DNA of 64,000 bases from Microbulbifer thermotolerans (lineage in GTDB: Bacteria > Pseudomonadota > Gammaproteobacteria > Pseudomonadales > Cellvibrionaceae), in contig NZ_FOKT01000003.1 in the NCBI RefSeq assembly GCF_900112305.1, positions 186,001 through 250,000 of the forward strand, in the 5' to 3' direction. The position numbers were made by a program, and so were the translations under genes. Under the pieces are notes generated by a model, which saw only the letters and a list, made by a program, of their open reading frames with translations, was not told the DNA's origin and made no database searches. Positions 16,559-27,384 of this stretch are shown here, one piece after another. Position 1 is the stretch's first letter; the number at the start of each line of letters is the position of its first letter.

Positions 16559-18469
16559 TTGATCAATTTGCAAGGCGTCTCCCTGCAGCGGGGTGGGCGC
16601 GAGCTGCTTCAGCATGCGGACTGCCGCATTTTTCCCGGCCACAAAATGGGCATCATCGGCGCCAACGGCTGTGGCAAGTCTACGCTGTTCAAGCTGCTGC
16701 TGGGCCAATTGGAAAGCGACAGCGGCCATGTGGAAATACCCGCTGGCTGGCGCATCGCCCACATGGCTCAGGAAGTTGCAGCCAGCGGCCAATCGGCGCT
16801 GGACTACGTGCTGGACGGCGACACAGAATTGCGCCGGCTACAACAGGAACTGCAGCAGGCAGAAATTAGCGGCGACGGGCGCCGTCAGGCTGAGTTGCAC
16901 GAGCAGCTGGCCGCAATCGACGGCTACTCCGGGCCAGCGCGCGCAGCGCAACTGCTCGACGGCCTCGGCTTTTCCCACGCGGATCAAAGCCGCCCCGTGA
17001 ACAGTTTTTCCGGTGGCTGGCGCATCCGCCTCAACCTGGGGCGCGCACTGATGTGTCCGGCGGATCTGATGCTACTGGACGAGCCCACCAACCACTTGGA
17101 TCTGGATGCGACTTTATGGCTTGAGCAATGGCTGCAACGTTTTCCCGGCACCTTGTTGGTCATATCCCACGACCGGGATTTTCTCGATGCAGTGGTGGAC
17201 GGTATCGTCAGCTTTGAACAACAGAAGCTGGTCCTCTACAACGGCAACTACAGTGCTTTCGAACGCGCCCGTGCCGAGCGCCTGGCACAACAACAGGCTC
17301 AGTATGAGAAGCAGCAGGCGGAGCGGGCGCATATGGAAGACTTCGTGCGCCGCTTCCGCGCCAAGGCCAGCAAGGCCAAGCAGGCGCAGAGCCGTCTCAA
17401 GGCCCTGGACCGTATGGCCGCTATCGCGCCCGCCCATGTGGACTCCCCCTTCCGTTTCTCGCTGCCGGCGGCGGAAAAAAACTCAAACCCGCTGCTCGAC
17501 CTGCGCGACGCCGATATCGGTTACGGCGACAATGCCGTTGTGCACAAAGTGCAACTGGGTATTCAACCGGGGCGGCGCATTGGCCTGCTGGGCCCCAATG
17601 GTGCCGGCAAATCAACGCTGATCAAAACCCTGGCCGGCGAACTGCCGCCGCTCAGTGGCAGTCGCCTGCAGGGGGAACACCTGGCTATCGGCTATTTCGC
17701 CCAGCATCAACTGGAAGCACTGGACGGCGATGCCTCGCCGCTGCTGCACTTACAGCGGCTCACACCGGAGGCGAGCGAACAGTCCCTGCGGGACTTTCTC
17801 GGCGGCTACGGTTTTTCCGGGGAGCGAGTATTCGAACGCGTTGCGGGATTTTCCGGTGGCGAGAAAGCGCGCCTGGCGTTGGCGATACTCGCCTGGCAGA
17901 AACCCAACCTGCTGCTGTTGGATGAACCCACTAACCACCTCGACCTGGAAATGCGCCACGCCCTGACCCTGGCACTGGCGGAGTTTCCCGGGGCCGTGAT
18001 CCTGGTATCCCACGACCGGCACCTGCTTGCCAACACAGTGGATGAATTTATCCTCGTCAGCGACGGCAGGGCCGCCCCCTATGATGGCGACCTGGAAAAC
18101 TACAAACAATGGCTGCTGGGTTTCAACCGGGACAGGAAAAAACGCGAATCCCGTGCAACAGAAACCACCGCTGCTGACAAAACAGCAGAGGATAAAAAGG
18201 CCCAGAGACGCGCCGCGGCGGCCCTGCGCGAACAGCTAAAACCGCTCACCAACAGGCTCAAAAGCATCGAGCAGCAGATGGCGCGCACAGAAAAGAGTCT
18301 GGCGGATTTGGAAAACCGGCTCGCCGATGAAAGCCTTTACAGCGGCGGGCAACAGGAGGAAATTGCGCGCTTGAACCGCGAACAGTCACAGCAACGCAAG
18401 GAATTGGAAGACCTAGAGATGGAGTGGCTGGAAGTTTCCGAACAACTGGAGGCGGCGCGCGCGGAATAG
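16559..18469 (+). CDS. ABC-F family ATPase (YheS-like)
   Basis: A 636-residue soluble protein with two ABC ATPase domains and no membrane domain. Domain 1 has Walker A GANGCGKSTLF (about residue 38), signature FSGGWRIRL and DEPTNHLDL; domain 2 has GPNGAGKSTLIKTL, FSGGEKARLALA and DEPTNHLDLEM. A basic linker with ARAERLAQQQAQYEKQQ joins them, and the C-terminal 100 residues are a coiled coil. ABC-F proteins act on the ribosome. The start is TTG at 16559 with GAGGTGA upstream. YheS is the closest subgroup by architecture, but no target is known from sequence. Confidence 0.92.
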   Translation: MINLQGVSLQRGGRELLQHADCRIFPGHKMGIIGANGCGKSTLFKLLLGQLESDSGHVEIPAGWRIAHMAQEVAASGQSALDYVLDGDTELRRLQQELQQAEISGDGRRQAELHEQLAAIDGYSGPARAAQLLDGLGFSHADQSRPVNSFSGGWRIRLNLGRALMCPADLMLLDEPTNHLDLDATLWLEQWLQRFPGTLLVISHDRDFLDAVVDGIVSFEQQKLVLYNGNYSAFERARAERLAQQQAQYEKQQAERAHMEDFVRRFRAKASKAKQAQSRLKALDRMAAIAPAHVDSPFRFSLPAAEKNSNPLLDLRDADIGYGDNAVVHKVQLGIQPGRRIGLLGPNGAGKSTLIKTLAGELPPLSGSRLQGEHLAIGYFAQHQLEALDGDASPLLHLQRLTPEASEQSLRDFLGGYGFSGERVFERVAGFSGGEKARLALAILAWQKPNLLLLDEPTNHLDLEMRHALTLALAEFPGAVILVSHDRHLLANTVDEFILVSDGRAAPYDGDLENYKQWLLGFNRDRKKRESRATETTAADKTAEDKKAQRRAAAALREQLKPLTNRLKSIEQQMARTEKSLADLENRLADESLYSGGQQEEIARLNREQSQQRKELEDLEMEWLEVSEQLEAARAE

Positions 18470-18504
18470 CAACACCCGCCCCCTGCAGCGGAATACACCT
18501 TGCG

Positions 18505-19296
18505 CTAACGGGGGCAGCCGCTTTCGTCTACCGCAGTGCCAAAGGGTGTAGTGGGGCACTGATCCAAATAGTTCGGCACCCCATCGCGATCGGAATCGAC
18601 CGGACAACCGTCACCGCCTACAGGAGTGCCCGGTGGCGTCTGCGGACACTGATCCATCTCATCAAAGACACCGTCAGCGTCCGTATCCCGCCAACCAAGC
18701 GGATATTCGCTCCACTGATAACCGATAGCCAGGCTGACAAAACCGTCCAGACCACCTTCTTCAACCCCCTGAAAAGCGCGCGCATCAGCCCGCGCCTGCC
18801 ATCGCGGACCCAACCGGTATTTGACGCCCAGCCCCAGGTTGACCATCGTCTGGCGATCGTGCCAGTCGTAAGTGTTATCGGCGGAATCATCGAAGTCGAC
18901 ACGGATTTCTCCAGCACCAAAGGCCACATAGGGCTGCCAGCAGAAGTTGCCGCAAAACTGGCCGCCAAACTGATAGAAGAGATCCAGGTGGTAGTTATAG
19001 ACATCGACCTTTTCATCGATGTCTTTCACGCTCACACTGAAATAATCGACTACCCCTTCCATCGCCCAGCGATCGGTGATCATAAATCCGTAACCGACAC
19101 CGCCACCGGTGGTGTTTTCCAGTTCCAGCCCTTTGAAAGGTGTGCCGTCCAACCGGTCCCCGTCGAACCAATACTTGCCTCCATTCAGATACAAGGTCGC
19201 CGTTCCCGCAAGATCCGCCCAGGCCCCCGCACTGCACAGGCAGGACAACAGAAGAACGCTTAAGGGAAATGGAAAGAGCTGGCGGCGTTTTGTCAT
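18505..19296 (-). CDS. Outer-membrane beta-barrel with thrombospondin-3 repeats
   Basis: A 263-residue exported protein: signal peptide to about residue 27 (AGAWA), then an eight-stranded OmpA-type barrel of alternating residues (about 28-200), ending GYQW. Two Asp-rich calcium-binding thrombospondin type 3 repeats follow (DTDADGVFDEMDQCPQTPPG and DSDRDGVPNYLDQCPTTPFG), ending at ESGCPR. OmpA-family proteins with these repeats normally continue into a peptidoglycan-binding OmpA domain, which is missing here: the frame stops and the next 35 bases lead straight to the ABC-F stop. The ATG has GGAG seven bases upstream. Confidence 0.85.
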   Translation of the reverse strand: MTKRRQLFPFPLSVLLLSCLCSAGAWADLAGTATLYLNGGKYWFDGDRLDGTPFKGLELENTTGGGVGYGFMITDRWAMEGVVDYFSVSVKDIDEKVDVYNYHLDLFYQFGGQFCGNFCWQPYVAFGAGEIRVDFDDSADNTYDWHDRQTMVNLGLGVKYRLGPRWQARADARAFQGVEEGGLDGFVSLAIGYQWSEYPLGWRDTDADGVFDEMDQCPQTPPGTPVGGDGCPVDSDRDGVPNYLDQCPTTPFGTAVDESGCPR

Positions 19297-19499
19297 TGTG
19301 TGCTCCGGAAGGTCCTTTTACCGGCGGTCTGATTGAAGATAGCAGACAGCAGAAGTTGTCGGGAACGCGCTGCTATGCTGCAAGGAGTATGGTCGCGGCT
19401 GGACTCGCGTACGCCGCGGGAAGCCCGGTAATCGGCCACTCCACCATCCGTGATCATCAATTCCCGACAGGCTCTGATCTCGCAACAGGAGTTCTTGCT

Positions 19500-20921
19500 A
19501 TGAAAAACGCCCGCTTTCCGGGTCGCAATCTGGCACTGGCTGTCGCCCTGGTCTGCGCTGCGCTCGGCCCTATTCACTTATTTGCGCAGTCTCTCTCCGC
19601 CGATGAGGCAAAATCCATTGCCGTGGACGCCTATATCTACGGCTATCCGCTGGTCACTATGGAAATGACCCGGAGGGTCATGACCAATGTCGCCACACCG
19701 GAGGGAAGCCGCGCGCCCATGGGGCAATTCGCGCGCCTGCGGAAATATCCCACGGCCGCTTTCCGCGATGTCACCACCCCCAATGCCGACACCCTCTATA
19801 CCATCGCCTGGATCGATGTGGGCCGAGAACCCTGGATCTTGCAACTGCCCGATACACACGGGCGATACTATTTGTTTCCGATGTTGGACGCTTGGACCAA
19901 TGTTTTCAAAGCCCCCGGCAAACGCACCACTGGTACAGGCGCACAGACCTATGCCATCACCGGGCCCGGATGGAAGGGCGCACTGCCCGAAGGAATCACC
20001 CCCTATGAATCGCCCACCGCCATCGTCTGGCTGCTGGGCCGCATCTATTCCAGCGGCACACCGGAAGACTATGCCAAAGTGCATAAAATACAGGATGAAA
20101 TATCCATAGTTCCTCTAAGCGCCTACGGCAAAAACTACACACCGCCGCGCGCCCAGGTAAATCCCACTATCGATATGAAGACCCCGGTACGCACCCAGGT
20201 CAATCGGATGGGCACCAGCGACTTTTTCAATCTGCTGGCGAAACTGATGAAAGACAATCCTCCAGCCGCCACCGACGCCCCCATGATCGCAAAGATGGCA
20301 AAACTCGGGATAACGCCCGGCGAGCCCTTTGCCCTCGACAAGCTTGCCCCGGATATTCAAGAAGCACTGCGGGACGTGCCCAAAGTCGCCTTTGAAAAGA
20401 TCCTTGCGCACTTCAAATCGGCAGGCAGAGAAATCAACGGTTGGATGGTCACTACCGAGACCGGCCGCTACGGCACCGATTATTTGCAGCGTGCATTTAT
20501 CACCGCCATGGGACTGGGCGCCAATCTGCCACAGGACGCTGTCTATCCGAGTTCCAGCCAAGACGCAGAGGGCAAACCCTTCTCAGGTGCGAACCAATAT
20601 GTGATGCACTTTGCCAAGGGACAGATGCCGCCGGTCAACGGATTCTGGTCGCTGACCATGTACAACGAACAAAATTTTTTCGTTGACAATCCGCTGCACC
20701 GCTACACGCTGAGCCCCCGGGACCGCCTGAAGAAAAACCCGGATGGGTCCCTGGATCTCTATATCCAACATGAAAACCCCGGCCCGGAAAAAGCGTCCAA
20801 CTGGCTGCCGGCACCGAAGGGTAAATTCAATCTGGTTCTACGCCTTTACTGGCCTGCGGAGAAACCTCCATCAGTTATCGATGGAAGCTGGAATCCGCCA
20901 CCGGTAAAAAAGGTCAAATAG
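19500..20921 (+). CDS. DUF1254/DUF1214 exported protein
   Basis: A 473-residue protein with a signal peptide (cleavage near FAQS, residue 30). An N-terminal DUF1254 domain ([46 protein letters not shown]) is followed by a C-terminal DUF1214 domain ([47 protein letters not shown]). These families are widespread in marine bacteria and lack a firm function. The ATG at 19500 has AGGAG ten bases upstream; longer readings extend into upstream noncoding DNA. Its 3' end overlaps the converging trmB by eight bases. Confidence 0.9.
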   Translation: MKNARFPGRNLALAVALVCAALGPIHLFAQSLSADEAKSIAVDAYIYGYPLVTMEMTRRVMTNVATPEGSRAPMGQFARLRKYPTAAFRDVTTPNADTLYTIAWIDVGREPWILQLPDTHGRYYLFPMLDAWTNVFKAPGKRTTGTGAQTYAITGPGWKGALPEGITPYESPTAIVWLLGRIYSSGTPEDYAKVHKIQDEISIVPLSAYGKNYTPPRAQVNPTIDMKTPVRTQVNRMGTSDFFNLLAKLMKDNPPAATDAPMIAKMAKLGITPGEPFALDKLAPDIQEALRDVPKVAFEKILAHFKSAGREINGWMVTTETGRYGTDYLQRAFITAMGLGANLPQDAVYPSSSQDAEGKPFSGANQYVMHFAKGQMPPVNGFWSLTMYNEQNFFVDNPLHRYTLSPRDRLKKNPDGSLDLYIQHENPGPEKASNWLPAPKGKFNLVLRLYWPAEKPPSVIDGSWNPPPVKKVK

Positions 20922-21630
20922 CTTTATAAAGCAGATCCCAGACGCCGTGGCCTAGACGCTGGCCGCGGCGTTCGAATTTGGTTTCCGGACGAAATGCCGG
21001 CCGCTCTGAATAGTTGCCGCTGCCGGCGATATTTTCCAGTTGCGGCTCGGCCTCCAGCACTTCCAGCATATGCTCGGCGTAATTTTCCCAGTCGGTGGCC
21101 ATATGCAACAGACCCCCTGCCTTCAGCTTGCTGCGAATCAGACGCACGAATTCCGGCTGCACTATGCGTCGCTTGTGATGCTTTTTCTTATGCCAGGGAT
21201 CGGGGAAATAAAGTTGAAAGCGGTCCAGTAAAGCGTCGCCGATACAGTCGTTCAAGACATCCACCGCATCGGCCATATAGACGCGCAGATTTTCGATGCC
21301 GGCTTTGCCGGCGTTGTTGATCAGCCGACCGACGCCAGGTGGGTGCACTTCGATACCGATAAAGTCCTTGTCCGGCTCCGCCGCCGCCATGGCCAGCAGG
21401 GAATCCCCCATACCGAAACCGATTTCCAGCACCAGCGGCGCTTCGCGCCCGAATGTCTCTCTCGGATCTAACTGTCCTCCAAACAGAGACAAACCGTATT
21501 GGCCCCAGTAATTATCGAACGCCCGCCGTTGCCCCTCGGTCATGCGTCCGGCGCGGATCACATAACTACGGATGGACTTTTTCTTGTACTCGGTGCGGTA
21601 GGGAAAATCGCCCGCGGATTCATCGTGCAT
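20914..21630 (-). CDS. trmB: tRNA (guanine-N7-)-methyltransferase (TrmB)
   Basis: A 238-residue SAM-dependent enzyme that makes m7G46 in tRNA variable loops. Family motifs: [15 protein letters not shown] for SAM binding, [27 protein letters not shown], and the signature [15 protein letters not shown]. The length matches E. coli TrmB (239). It precedes no obvious operon partner; DUF423 lies 41 bases upstream in the same direction. Confidence 0.95.
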   Translation of the reverse strand: MHDESAGDFPYRTEYKKKSIRSYVIRAGRMTEGQRRAFDNYWGQYGLSLFGGQLDPRETFGREAPLVLEIGFGMGDSLLAMAAAEPDKDFIGIEVHPPGVGRLINNAGKAGIENLRVYMADAVDVLNDCIGDALLDRFQLYFPDPWHKKKHHKRRIVQPEFVRLIRSKLKAGGLLHMATDWENYAEHMLEVLEAEPQLENIAGSGNYSERPAFRPETKFERRGQRLGHGVWDLLYKAI

Positions 21631-21671
21631 TATTCGCGACCTCTACTGCGAATTTTTTCTTGTATTCCGGT

Positions 21672-22067
21672 TTAACCGGCCCCGGAAAATTTATTTGGAA
21701 AACTCAATGCGGCGACAAACAGCGCCACCCAGCCACCGATCATCATCAACCCGCCCAGCGGCGTCATCGGGCCCAACCAACGAGGACCGCCCAAAGTGAG
21801 CCAGTAGAGGCTGCCGGAGAAAAACACAACCCCTATGGTGAAGAGGCCGCCGCTTACGTAAAGTGCTGTTTTTTCATTCCAGTGCTGCAGCAGCAGCGCC
21901 ACACCAAACAGGGCCAGTGCGTGGATCATCTGGTATTGCACACCGGTTTTATATGCTTCCAGCAGATGCTCCGTCACTTTTCCCCGCAATCCGTGAGCGC
22001 CAAAAGCACCGAGTATTACACCGCTTCCACCGAGCAAAGCGGCGATCAGTAAATAGAGCCTTGCCAT
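21672..22067 (-). CDS. DUF423 membrane protein
   Basis: A 131-residue protein with four membrane segments, starting MARLYLLIAALLGGSGVILG and carrying the family motif GAFGAHGLRG, then YQMIHALALFGVALL and SLYWLTLGGPRWLGPMTPLGG. Function is unknown. The start at 22067 follows a GAGG site; the frame open to 22151 adds unrelated residues. It is likely cotranscribed with trmB. Confidence 0.9.
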   Translation of the reverse strand: MARLYLLIAALLGGSGVILGAFGAHGLRGKVTEHLLEAYKTGVQYQMIHALALFGVALLLQHWNEKTALYVSGGLFTIGVVFFSGSLYWLTLGGPRWLGPMTPLGGLMMIGGWVALFVAALSFPNKFSGAG

Positions 22068-22160
22068 TGTTTTCCTCGCCTCTTCAACTTCCGGCACAGT
22101 TGTAGCGCGGCCATTTGCAGCTGGGCAAGCGGATTTCCTCTGCCGGACCAATAACCAAAC

Positions 22161-22190
22161 AAAAAAACCGCGCTTGCGCGCGGTTTTTTA
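22161..22190 (-). terminator. Rho-independent terminator of rpoH
   Basis: On the minus strand AAAAAACCGCGC pairs with GCGCGGTTTTTT around a TTGC-type four-base loop (stem arms 22168-22173 and 22178-22183 plus flanking A/T pairs), ending in seven T on the minus strand, 20 bases after the rpoH stop. Confidence 0.92.
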
Positions 22191-22209
22191 CCGAGATCAG
22201 TGCGCTCGC

Positions 22210-23064
22210 TCAGGCTTCCATGGCCGCGCGCACTTTCTTCATTGCATTTTTTTCCAGCTGGCGGATACGCTCGGCGGAAACACCATATTTATCCGCCAAC
22301 TCGTGCAGCGTGGCTTTTTCCTCAGACAGCCAGCGCGCCTGGATGATATCGCGGCTGCGATCGTCCAGCTGGTCCATGGCGGCGGCCAGACTGTTGAGGC
22401 TGGTCTCCTGCCAGTTGTCCTGCTCCAGCTGCGCGGCCGGATCGTAGCGGCGGTCTTCCAGATAATGAGCCGGCGCCTGCCAGGCGCTGTCTTCGTCATC
22501 ATCAACACCGGCATCAAAAGCGGCATCGCGGGCGGCCAGGCGACCTTCCATCTCGTGCACCTGGGCTACGTCAACATTCAAATCCTCAGCTACCGCCTTG
22601 GCTTCATCATTGGTCAACCAGGCCAGCCTTTTCTTCTGACCACGCAAATTGAAAAACAGTTTGCGCTGAGCCTTGGTGGTGGCAATTTTGACGATGCGCC
22701 AGTTGCGCAGGATAAACTCGTGGATCTCTGCCTTGATCCAGTGCACCGCGAAGGATACCAGGCGCACACCCTTTTCCGGATTAAAGCGCTTGACCGCCTT
22801 CATCAGGCCGACATTGCCTTCCTGAATCAGGTCTGCCTGGTTCAGTCCGTATCCGGAATAAGACTTGGCGATATGCACTACGAAGCGCAGATGTGACAGC
22901 ACCAACTGGCGCGCCGCATTCAAATCCTGTCGATAGTACAGATCTTCGGCCAGCCGCTTTTCCTCTTCGGCAGACAGGACTTCAAAGCTGCTGACCGTCT
23001 GGATATAGGCGTTGAGGTTGGCACCCGGAGACAGCATATCTACTGGCTGCAGGCTGGTTCCCAT
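22210..23064 (-). CDS. rpoH: RpoH, heat-shock sigma factor sigma-32
   Basis: A 284-residue sigma factor. The RpoH box (QRKLFFNLR), region 2 ([55 protein letters not shown]) and the C-terminal region 4.2 helix-turn-helix ([20 protein letters not shown]) are all present. It would drive the hslVU promoter at 2719-2747. It lies downstream of ftsYEX in the same direction, the same order as in E. coli, with its own promoter region of about 220 bases that contains DnaA boxes. Confidence 0.97.
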   Translation of the reverse strand: MGTSLQPVDMLSPGANLNAYIQTVSSFEVLSAEEEKRLAEDLYYRQDLNAARQLVLSHLRFVVHIAKSYSGYGLNQADLIQEGNVGLMKAVKRFNPEKGVRLVSFAVHWIKAEIHEFILRNWRIVKIATTKAQRKLFFNLRGQKKRLAWLTNDEAKAVAEDLNVDVAQVHEMEGRLAARDAAFDAGVDDDEDSAWQAPAHYLEDRRYDPAAQLEQDNWQETSLNSLAAAMDQLDDRSRDIIQARWLSEEKATLHELADKYGVSAERIRQLEKNAMKKVRAAMEA

Positions 23065-23155
23065 TCAGATCTCTCCTCTCGTATCTCACGTGCCGGATCT
23101 ACCGGCGGCACCGCCCGTTCTGGCGGCGAATCAGGGTCAGTGTAGCACTTGCGCA

Positions 23156-23226
23156 AGTGGATAAGGAAGTCCGCAGGCAAGTGCCGCCATCGACCCAAAG
23201 CCGTGTCATTAGACGACTTATCCACA
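23156..23226. promoter_or_regulatory. Two DnaA boxes in the rpoH promoter region
   Basis: TTATCCACA at 23218-23226 is a perfect DnaA box. A second, inverted one (TTATCCACT read on the minus strand) is at 23156-23164, one base off. They lie about 90-160 bases upstream of rpoH. In E. coli, DnaA binds the rpoH promoter region and represses some of its promoters, so similar control is plausible here. Confidence 0.6.
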
Positions 23227-23288
23227 GGTGAGTTCCACGTCAGCAGTGCTTCAGCAGCCATTTGCTGACGAAACTCCTGATCAACGAA

Positions 23289-24335
23289 TCAGCGCGGCTC
23301 TATGGCCTGGATGTGCCGCGCCACCGCCAGCCAGGCCCCGGTCAGACCGAGCAGGGCGGCGCCGACGGTCAGCCCCAACAAGTAGCGGTAGCCAGGCCCC
23401 TGCAGGGTGTAGCCGCTGCCGTAGGTTGAGGAAAGTCCAGCCACCGGGCCGGAGAGAAGCGCAACCGCGACAGCCACCAGCAGCCAGGCCAACAGACCGC
23501 CGAAAAAGCCGTAGCAGAGACCGCTGTACAGGAAGGGGCGGCGCACAAAGGCGTCGGTGCCCCCCACCAGTTTGGCTACCAGTATTTCTTCGCGACGGTT
23601 CTCTATGTGCAGGCGTATGGTATTGACCACCACCAGGACAACACCCAGCGCGAGCAGTGCGGCCAGGCCGGCGGACAGGCGCCGCCCCAGCTCGGTCAGC
23701 CGCGCCAGGCGCTGTACCCAGGCCATATCCAGCACCACCGCGTCGACCAGAGCACTTTCGCGCAGACGCTCTGCCAAAGCCTCCAAGGATTCGGCCTCTG
23801 TGTCACGGGGACGCAGCAGCAGCACCGCTGGCAGAGGGTTGCTGTCCAGACCAGCGAGGGCATCACCGAGACCGGCGGCCTGCTGAAATTCAAGCAGCGC
23901 TTCTTCGGGAGAAATATAAGTGACCTCTGCCACATCGAGTTCGGCGCGCAGCGTATCGGCAAAGGCTTCCGCCCGGTCCTCGGTGATATCCATGTGCAGG
24001 AATACCGAGATCTGTGGCTGCCCGTCCCAACCGGCCACGGCGCGCTGGAAGTTGGCCAGCCCCAGCTGCAACGCCGCCGGCAGGGCCAGGGCAATGGCGA
24101 TCACCAGGGCGGTCATGCCGCTGGCTATGGGGGTAGCAAAAAAACGCCGCAGGGACTCGACAGCCATCTCCCGGTGGTGACCGAGCCAGCTGTGCCAGCG
24201 ATCGCCCATACCGGTGCGCGCCGTCACCGCCCCTGTGGGCCGCTGCGGCTTCACTTCCGTCGCCACGCGTTGGGATTTGCGCGATATCTGCGGTGACTTC
24301 TTATAGGGCGGCTGCTTCACGACTGGGAACTCCAT
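23289..24335 (-). CDS. ftsX: FtsX, cell-division ABC permease
   Basis: A 348-residue inner-membrane protein with a long basic cytoplasmic N-terminus, four membrane segments (about 85-107, 220-245, 270-295, 320-342) and a periplasmic loop between the first two. With FtsE it activates septal peptidoglycan hydrolases. It overlaps the end of ftsE. The ATG at 24335 has no clear ribosome site; a GTG at 24320 with GGAG nine bases upstream is an equally good start and would remove five residues. Confidence 0.93.
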   Translation of the reverse strand: MEFPVVKQPPYKKSPQISRKSQRVATEVKPQRPTGAVTARTGMGDRWHSWLGHHREMAVESLRRFFATPIASGMTALVIAIALALPAALQLGLANFQRAVAGWDGQPQISVFLHMDITEDRAEAFADTLRAELDVAEVTYISPEEALLEFQQAAGLGDALAGLDSNPLPAVLLLRPRDTEAESLEALAERLRESALVDAVVLDMAWVQRLARLTELGRRLSAGLAALLALGVVLVVVNTIRLHIENRREEILVAKLVGGTDAFVRRPFLYSGLCYGFFGGLLAWLLVAVAVALLSGPVAGLSSTYGSGYTLQGPGYRYLLGLTVGAALLGLTGAWLAVARHIQAIEPR

Positions 24336-24987
24336 CGTAGATCAACTGGCCCGCTTGCAGGGTGAGCACCCGGCGCTTCATGCGCGCAATCAGCTCCAGG
24401 TCGTGGCTGGCCACCAGCACAGTGACGCCAACGGCATTGAAGTCGGCAAACAGCTGCATAATCTCCGCCGATAGCTGCGGGTCCAGGTTTCCGGTGGGCT
24501 CGTCCGCCACCAGTATCGCCGGCTTATTCACTACCGCACGGGCGATACCGACCCGCTGCTGCTCGCCGCCAGACAGCACTATCGGATTCTGCTTTTCCTT
24601 GTGCAACAACCCCACCTTGTCCAGCGCCGCACGCACCCGGCGACCCAGCTCTCGCCGGCTGCAGCCGGCCACCTGCAGCGGCAGGGCCACGTTGTCGAAA
24701 ACGCTGCGGTCAAACAACAGCTGGTGATTCTGAAAGACGATGCCGAGGTTGCGGCGGAAGTAGGGAATCTGCCCCCGGCGCAGCCGGTTTAGATTCTGTC
24801 CGGCCACCAGGATGCTGCCGCGGGTCGGGCGCTCTATCGCGGTGAGCAGCTTCAGCAGCGTACTTTTACCCGCGCCCGAGTGCCCTGTGAGAAACACCAT
24901 GTCGCCGCGCTCGATTTCCAGGCTGACGCGCATCAGGGCATCCTGACCGGACTCATAGCGCTTACTGACATTGTCGAAGGTGATCAT
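24301..24987 (-). CDS. ftsE: FtsE, cell-division ABC ATPase
   Basis: A 228-residue ATPase starting MITFDNVSKRYESGQDALM. Walker A is LTGHSGAGKSTLLKL, the signature is LSGGEQQRVGIARA and Walker B is ILVADEPTGNLD. It partners FtsX at the septum; the ftsX reading frame begins inside its last codons. It lies 50 bases after ftsY, giving the classical ftsY-ftsE-ftsX order with rpoH beyond. Confidence 0.96.
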   Translation of the reverse strand: MITFDNVSKRYESGQDALMRVSLEIERGDMVFLTGHSGAGKSTLLKLLTAIERPTRGSILVAGQNLNRLRRGQIPYFRRNLGIVFQNHQLLFDRSVFDNVALPLQVAGCSRRELGRRVRAALDKVGLLHKEKQNPIVLSGGEQQRVGIARAVVNKPAILVADEPTGNLDPQLSAEIMQLFADFNAVGVTVLVASHDLELIARMKRRVLTLQAGQLIYDGVPSREAAAL

Positions 24988-25037
24988 CGGGAAGTTATTC
25001 TTCTATTCACTGCCGCCGTATCCGCCAACCGGCGGGA

Positions 25038-26123
25038 TCAGTTCGCTTCGCGACCGAAAAGCGCGGCGACAAATTCTTTCGCGGCAAACGGCTGTAGATC
25101 TTCGGCCTGCTCGCCGACGCCGATAAAGCGTACCGGAATCCCGAACTTGCGTGCCAGGGCAAAGATCACACCGCCCTTGGCGGTGCCGTCCAACTTCGTC
25201 AGCACCAGGCCGGTGACACCGGCCGCGTCGCGGAACTGTTGGGCCTGGCTGATGGCATTCTGGCCGGTACCGGCATCCAGCACCAGCAGTACTTCGTGCG
25301 GGGCGCTGGCGTCCAGCTTGCCCATTACCCGGCGCACCTTGGCAAGCTCTTCCATCAAATTGGACTTGGTGTGCAGGCGCCCGGCGGTATCGGCAATCAC
25401 CACATCAATCCCCTTGGCGCGCGCCGATTGCACCGCATCGTAGATAACCGAGGCGCTGTCGGCACCGGTGTGCTGAGCCACTACCGGTACATTGTGGCGC
25501 TCCCCCCAGACCTGCAGCTGCTCCACCGCAGCGGCGCGGAAGGTATCGCCCGCGGCCAGCATCACTGACCTGCCTTCCCTCAGGTAGCGGTGGGCCAGCT
25601 TGCCGATGGTCGTGGTCTTGCCAACACCGTTGACGCCCACTACCAGGATCACAAAAGGCTTCTTGGACGTATCGACCACCAGTGGCGCCTCCACTGTATC
25701 CAGCAGCTCACCCAGCTCTTCCTGCAGGGCGCGGTAGAGCGCATCGCCATCCGCCAGTTCGCGCCGGGAAACCCGCTCGGTAAGGCGGTCGACAATTTCA
25801 CCAGTGGCCTCGACACCCACATCCGCCACCAGCAGTTGGGTTTCCAGCTCTTCCAGCAGTTCCTCGTCTATCTCTTTAGCGCCGAGGAAGAGGTTGCCCA
25901 TGCCCTCGGCAAACTGGCTGCTGGTGCGGCTTAGGCCGCGGCGGATTCGGGCGAAGAAGCCCTCTTTTTTGGGCGCAGGCTCAGCGGCCTCGCGCGGCGC
26001 TTCGGGCTGCTCAGCTTTTGGAGTAGAGGCATCCCCCGCTGACTCCGGGGGCTCCGGCGCCGTCTGGGACTCCACTGTTTCATCGGGTTTGGGCTTCTTT
26101 TTGCGCAGGAAATCAAAGATCAT
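25038..26123 (-). CDS. ftsY: FtsY, signal recognition particle receptor
   Basis: A 361-residue SRP-receptor GTPase that docks ribosome-SRP complexes at the membrane. The N-terminal 60 residues are Lys/Glu/Pro-rich (acidic A domain, short here), followed by the N domain and the GTPase G domain with GVNGVGKTTTIGKLAHR, DTFRAAAVEQL, DTAGRL, and TKLDGTAKGGV. The C-terminal FIGVGEQAEDLQPF is typical. It diverges from rsmD, as in many gammaproteobacteria. Confidence 0.97.
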   Translation of the reverse strand: MIFDFLRKKKPKPDETVESQTAPEPPESAGDASTPKAEQPEAPREAAEPAPKKEGFFARIRRGLSRTSSQFAEGMGNLFLGAKEIDEELLEELETQLLVADVGVEATGEIVDRLTERVSRRELADGDALYRALQEELGELLDTVEAPLVVDTSKKPFVILVVGVNGVGKTTTIGKLAHRYLREGRSVMLAAGDTFRAAAVEQLQVWGERHNVPVVAQHTGADSASVIYDAVQSARAKGIDVVIADTAGRLHTKSNLMEELAKVRRVMGKLDASAPHEVLLVLDAGTGQNAISQAQQFRDAAGVTGLVLTKLDGTAKGGVIFALARKFGIPVRFIGVGEQAEDLQPFAAKEFVAALFGREAN

Positions 26124-26197
26124 CGGTGAGTCCGGGTGTACCGCTTGCAGAAAGGCGCTAATCTTAGCACCGCTTCCGAGAATTCAAGAGGTATCCC

Positions 26198-27318
<1,121 letters not shown>

Positions 27319-27384
27319 CGCGGTCGGGCTTTTGGCGCTTTCTGTTACACTCGTGCGGATTTTCCACAATCCGCGGAGTGTTTT

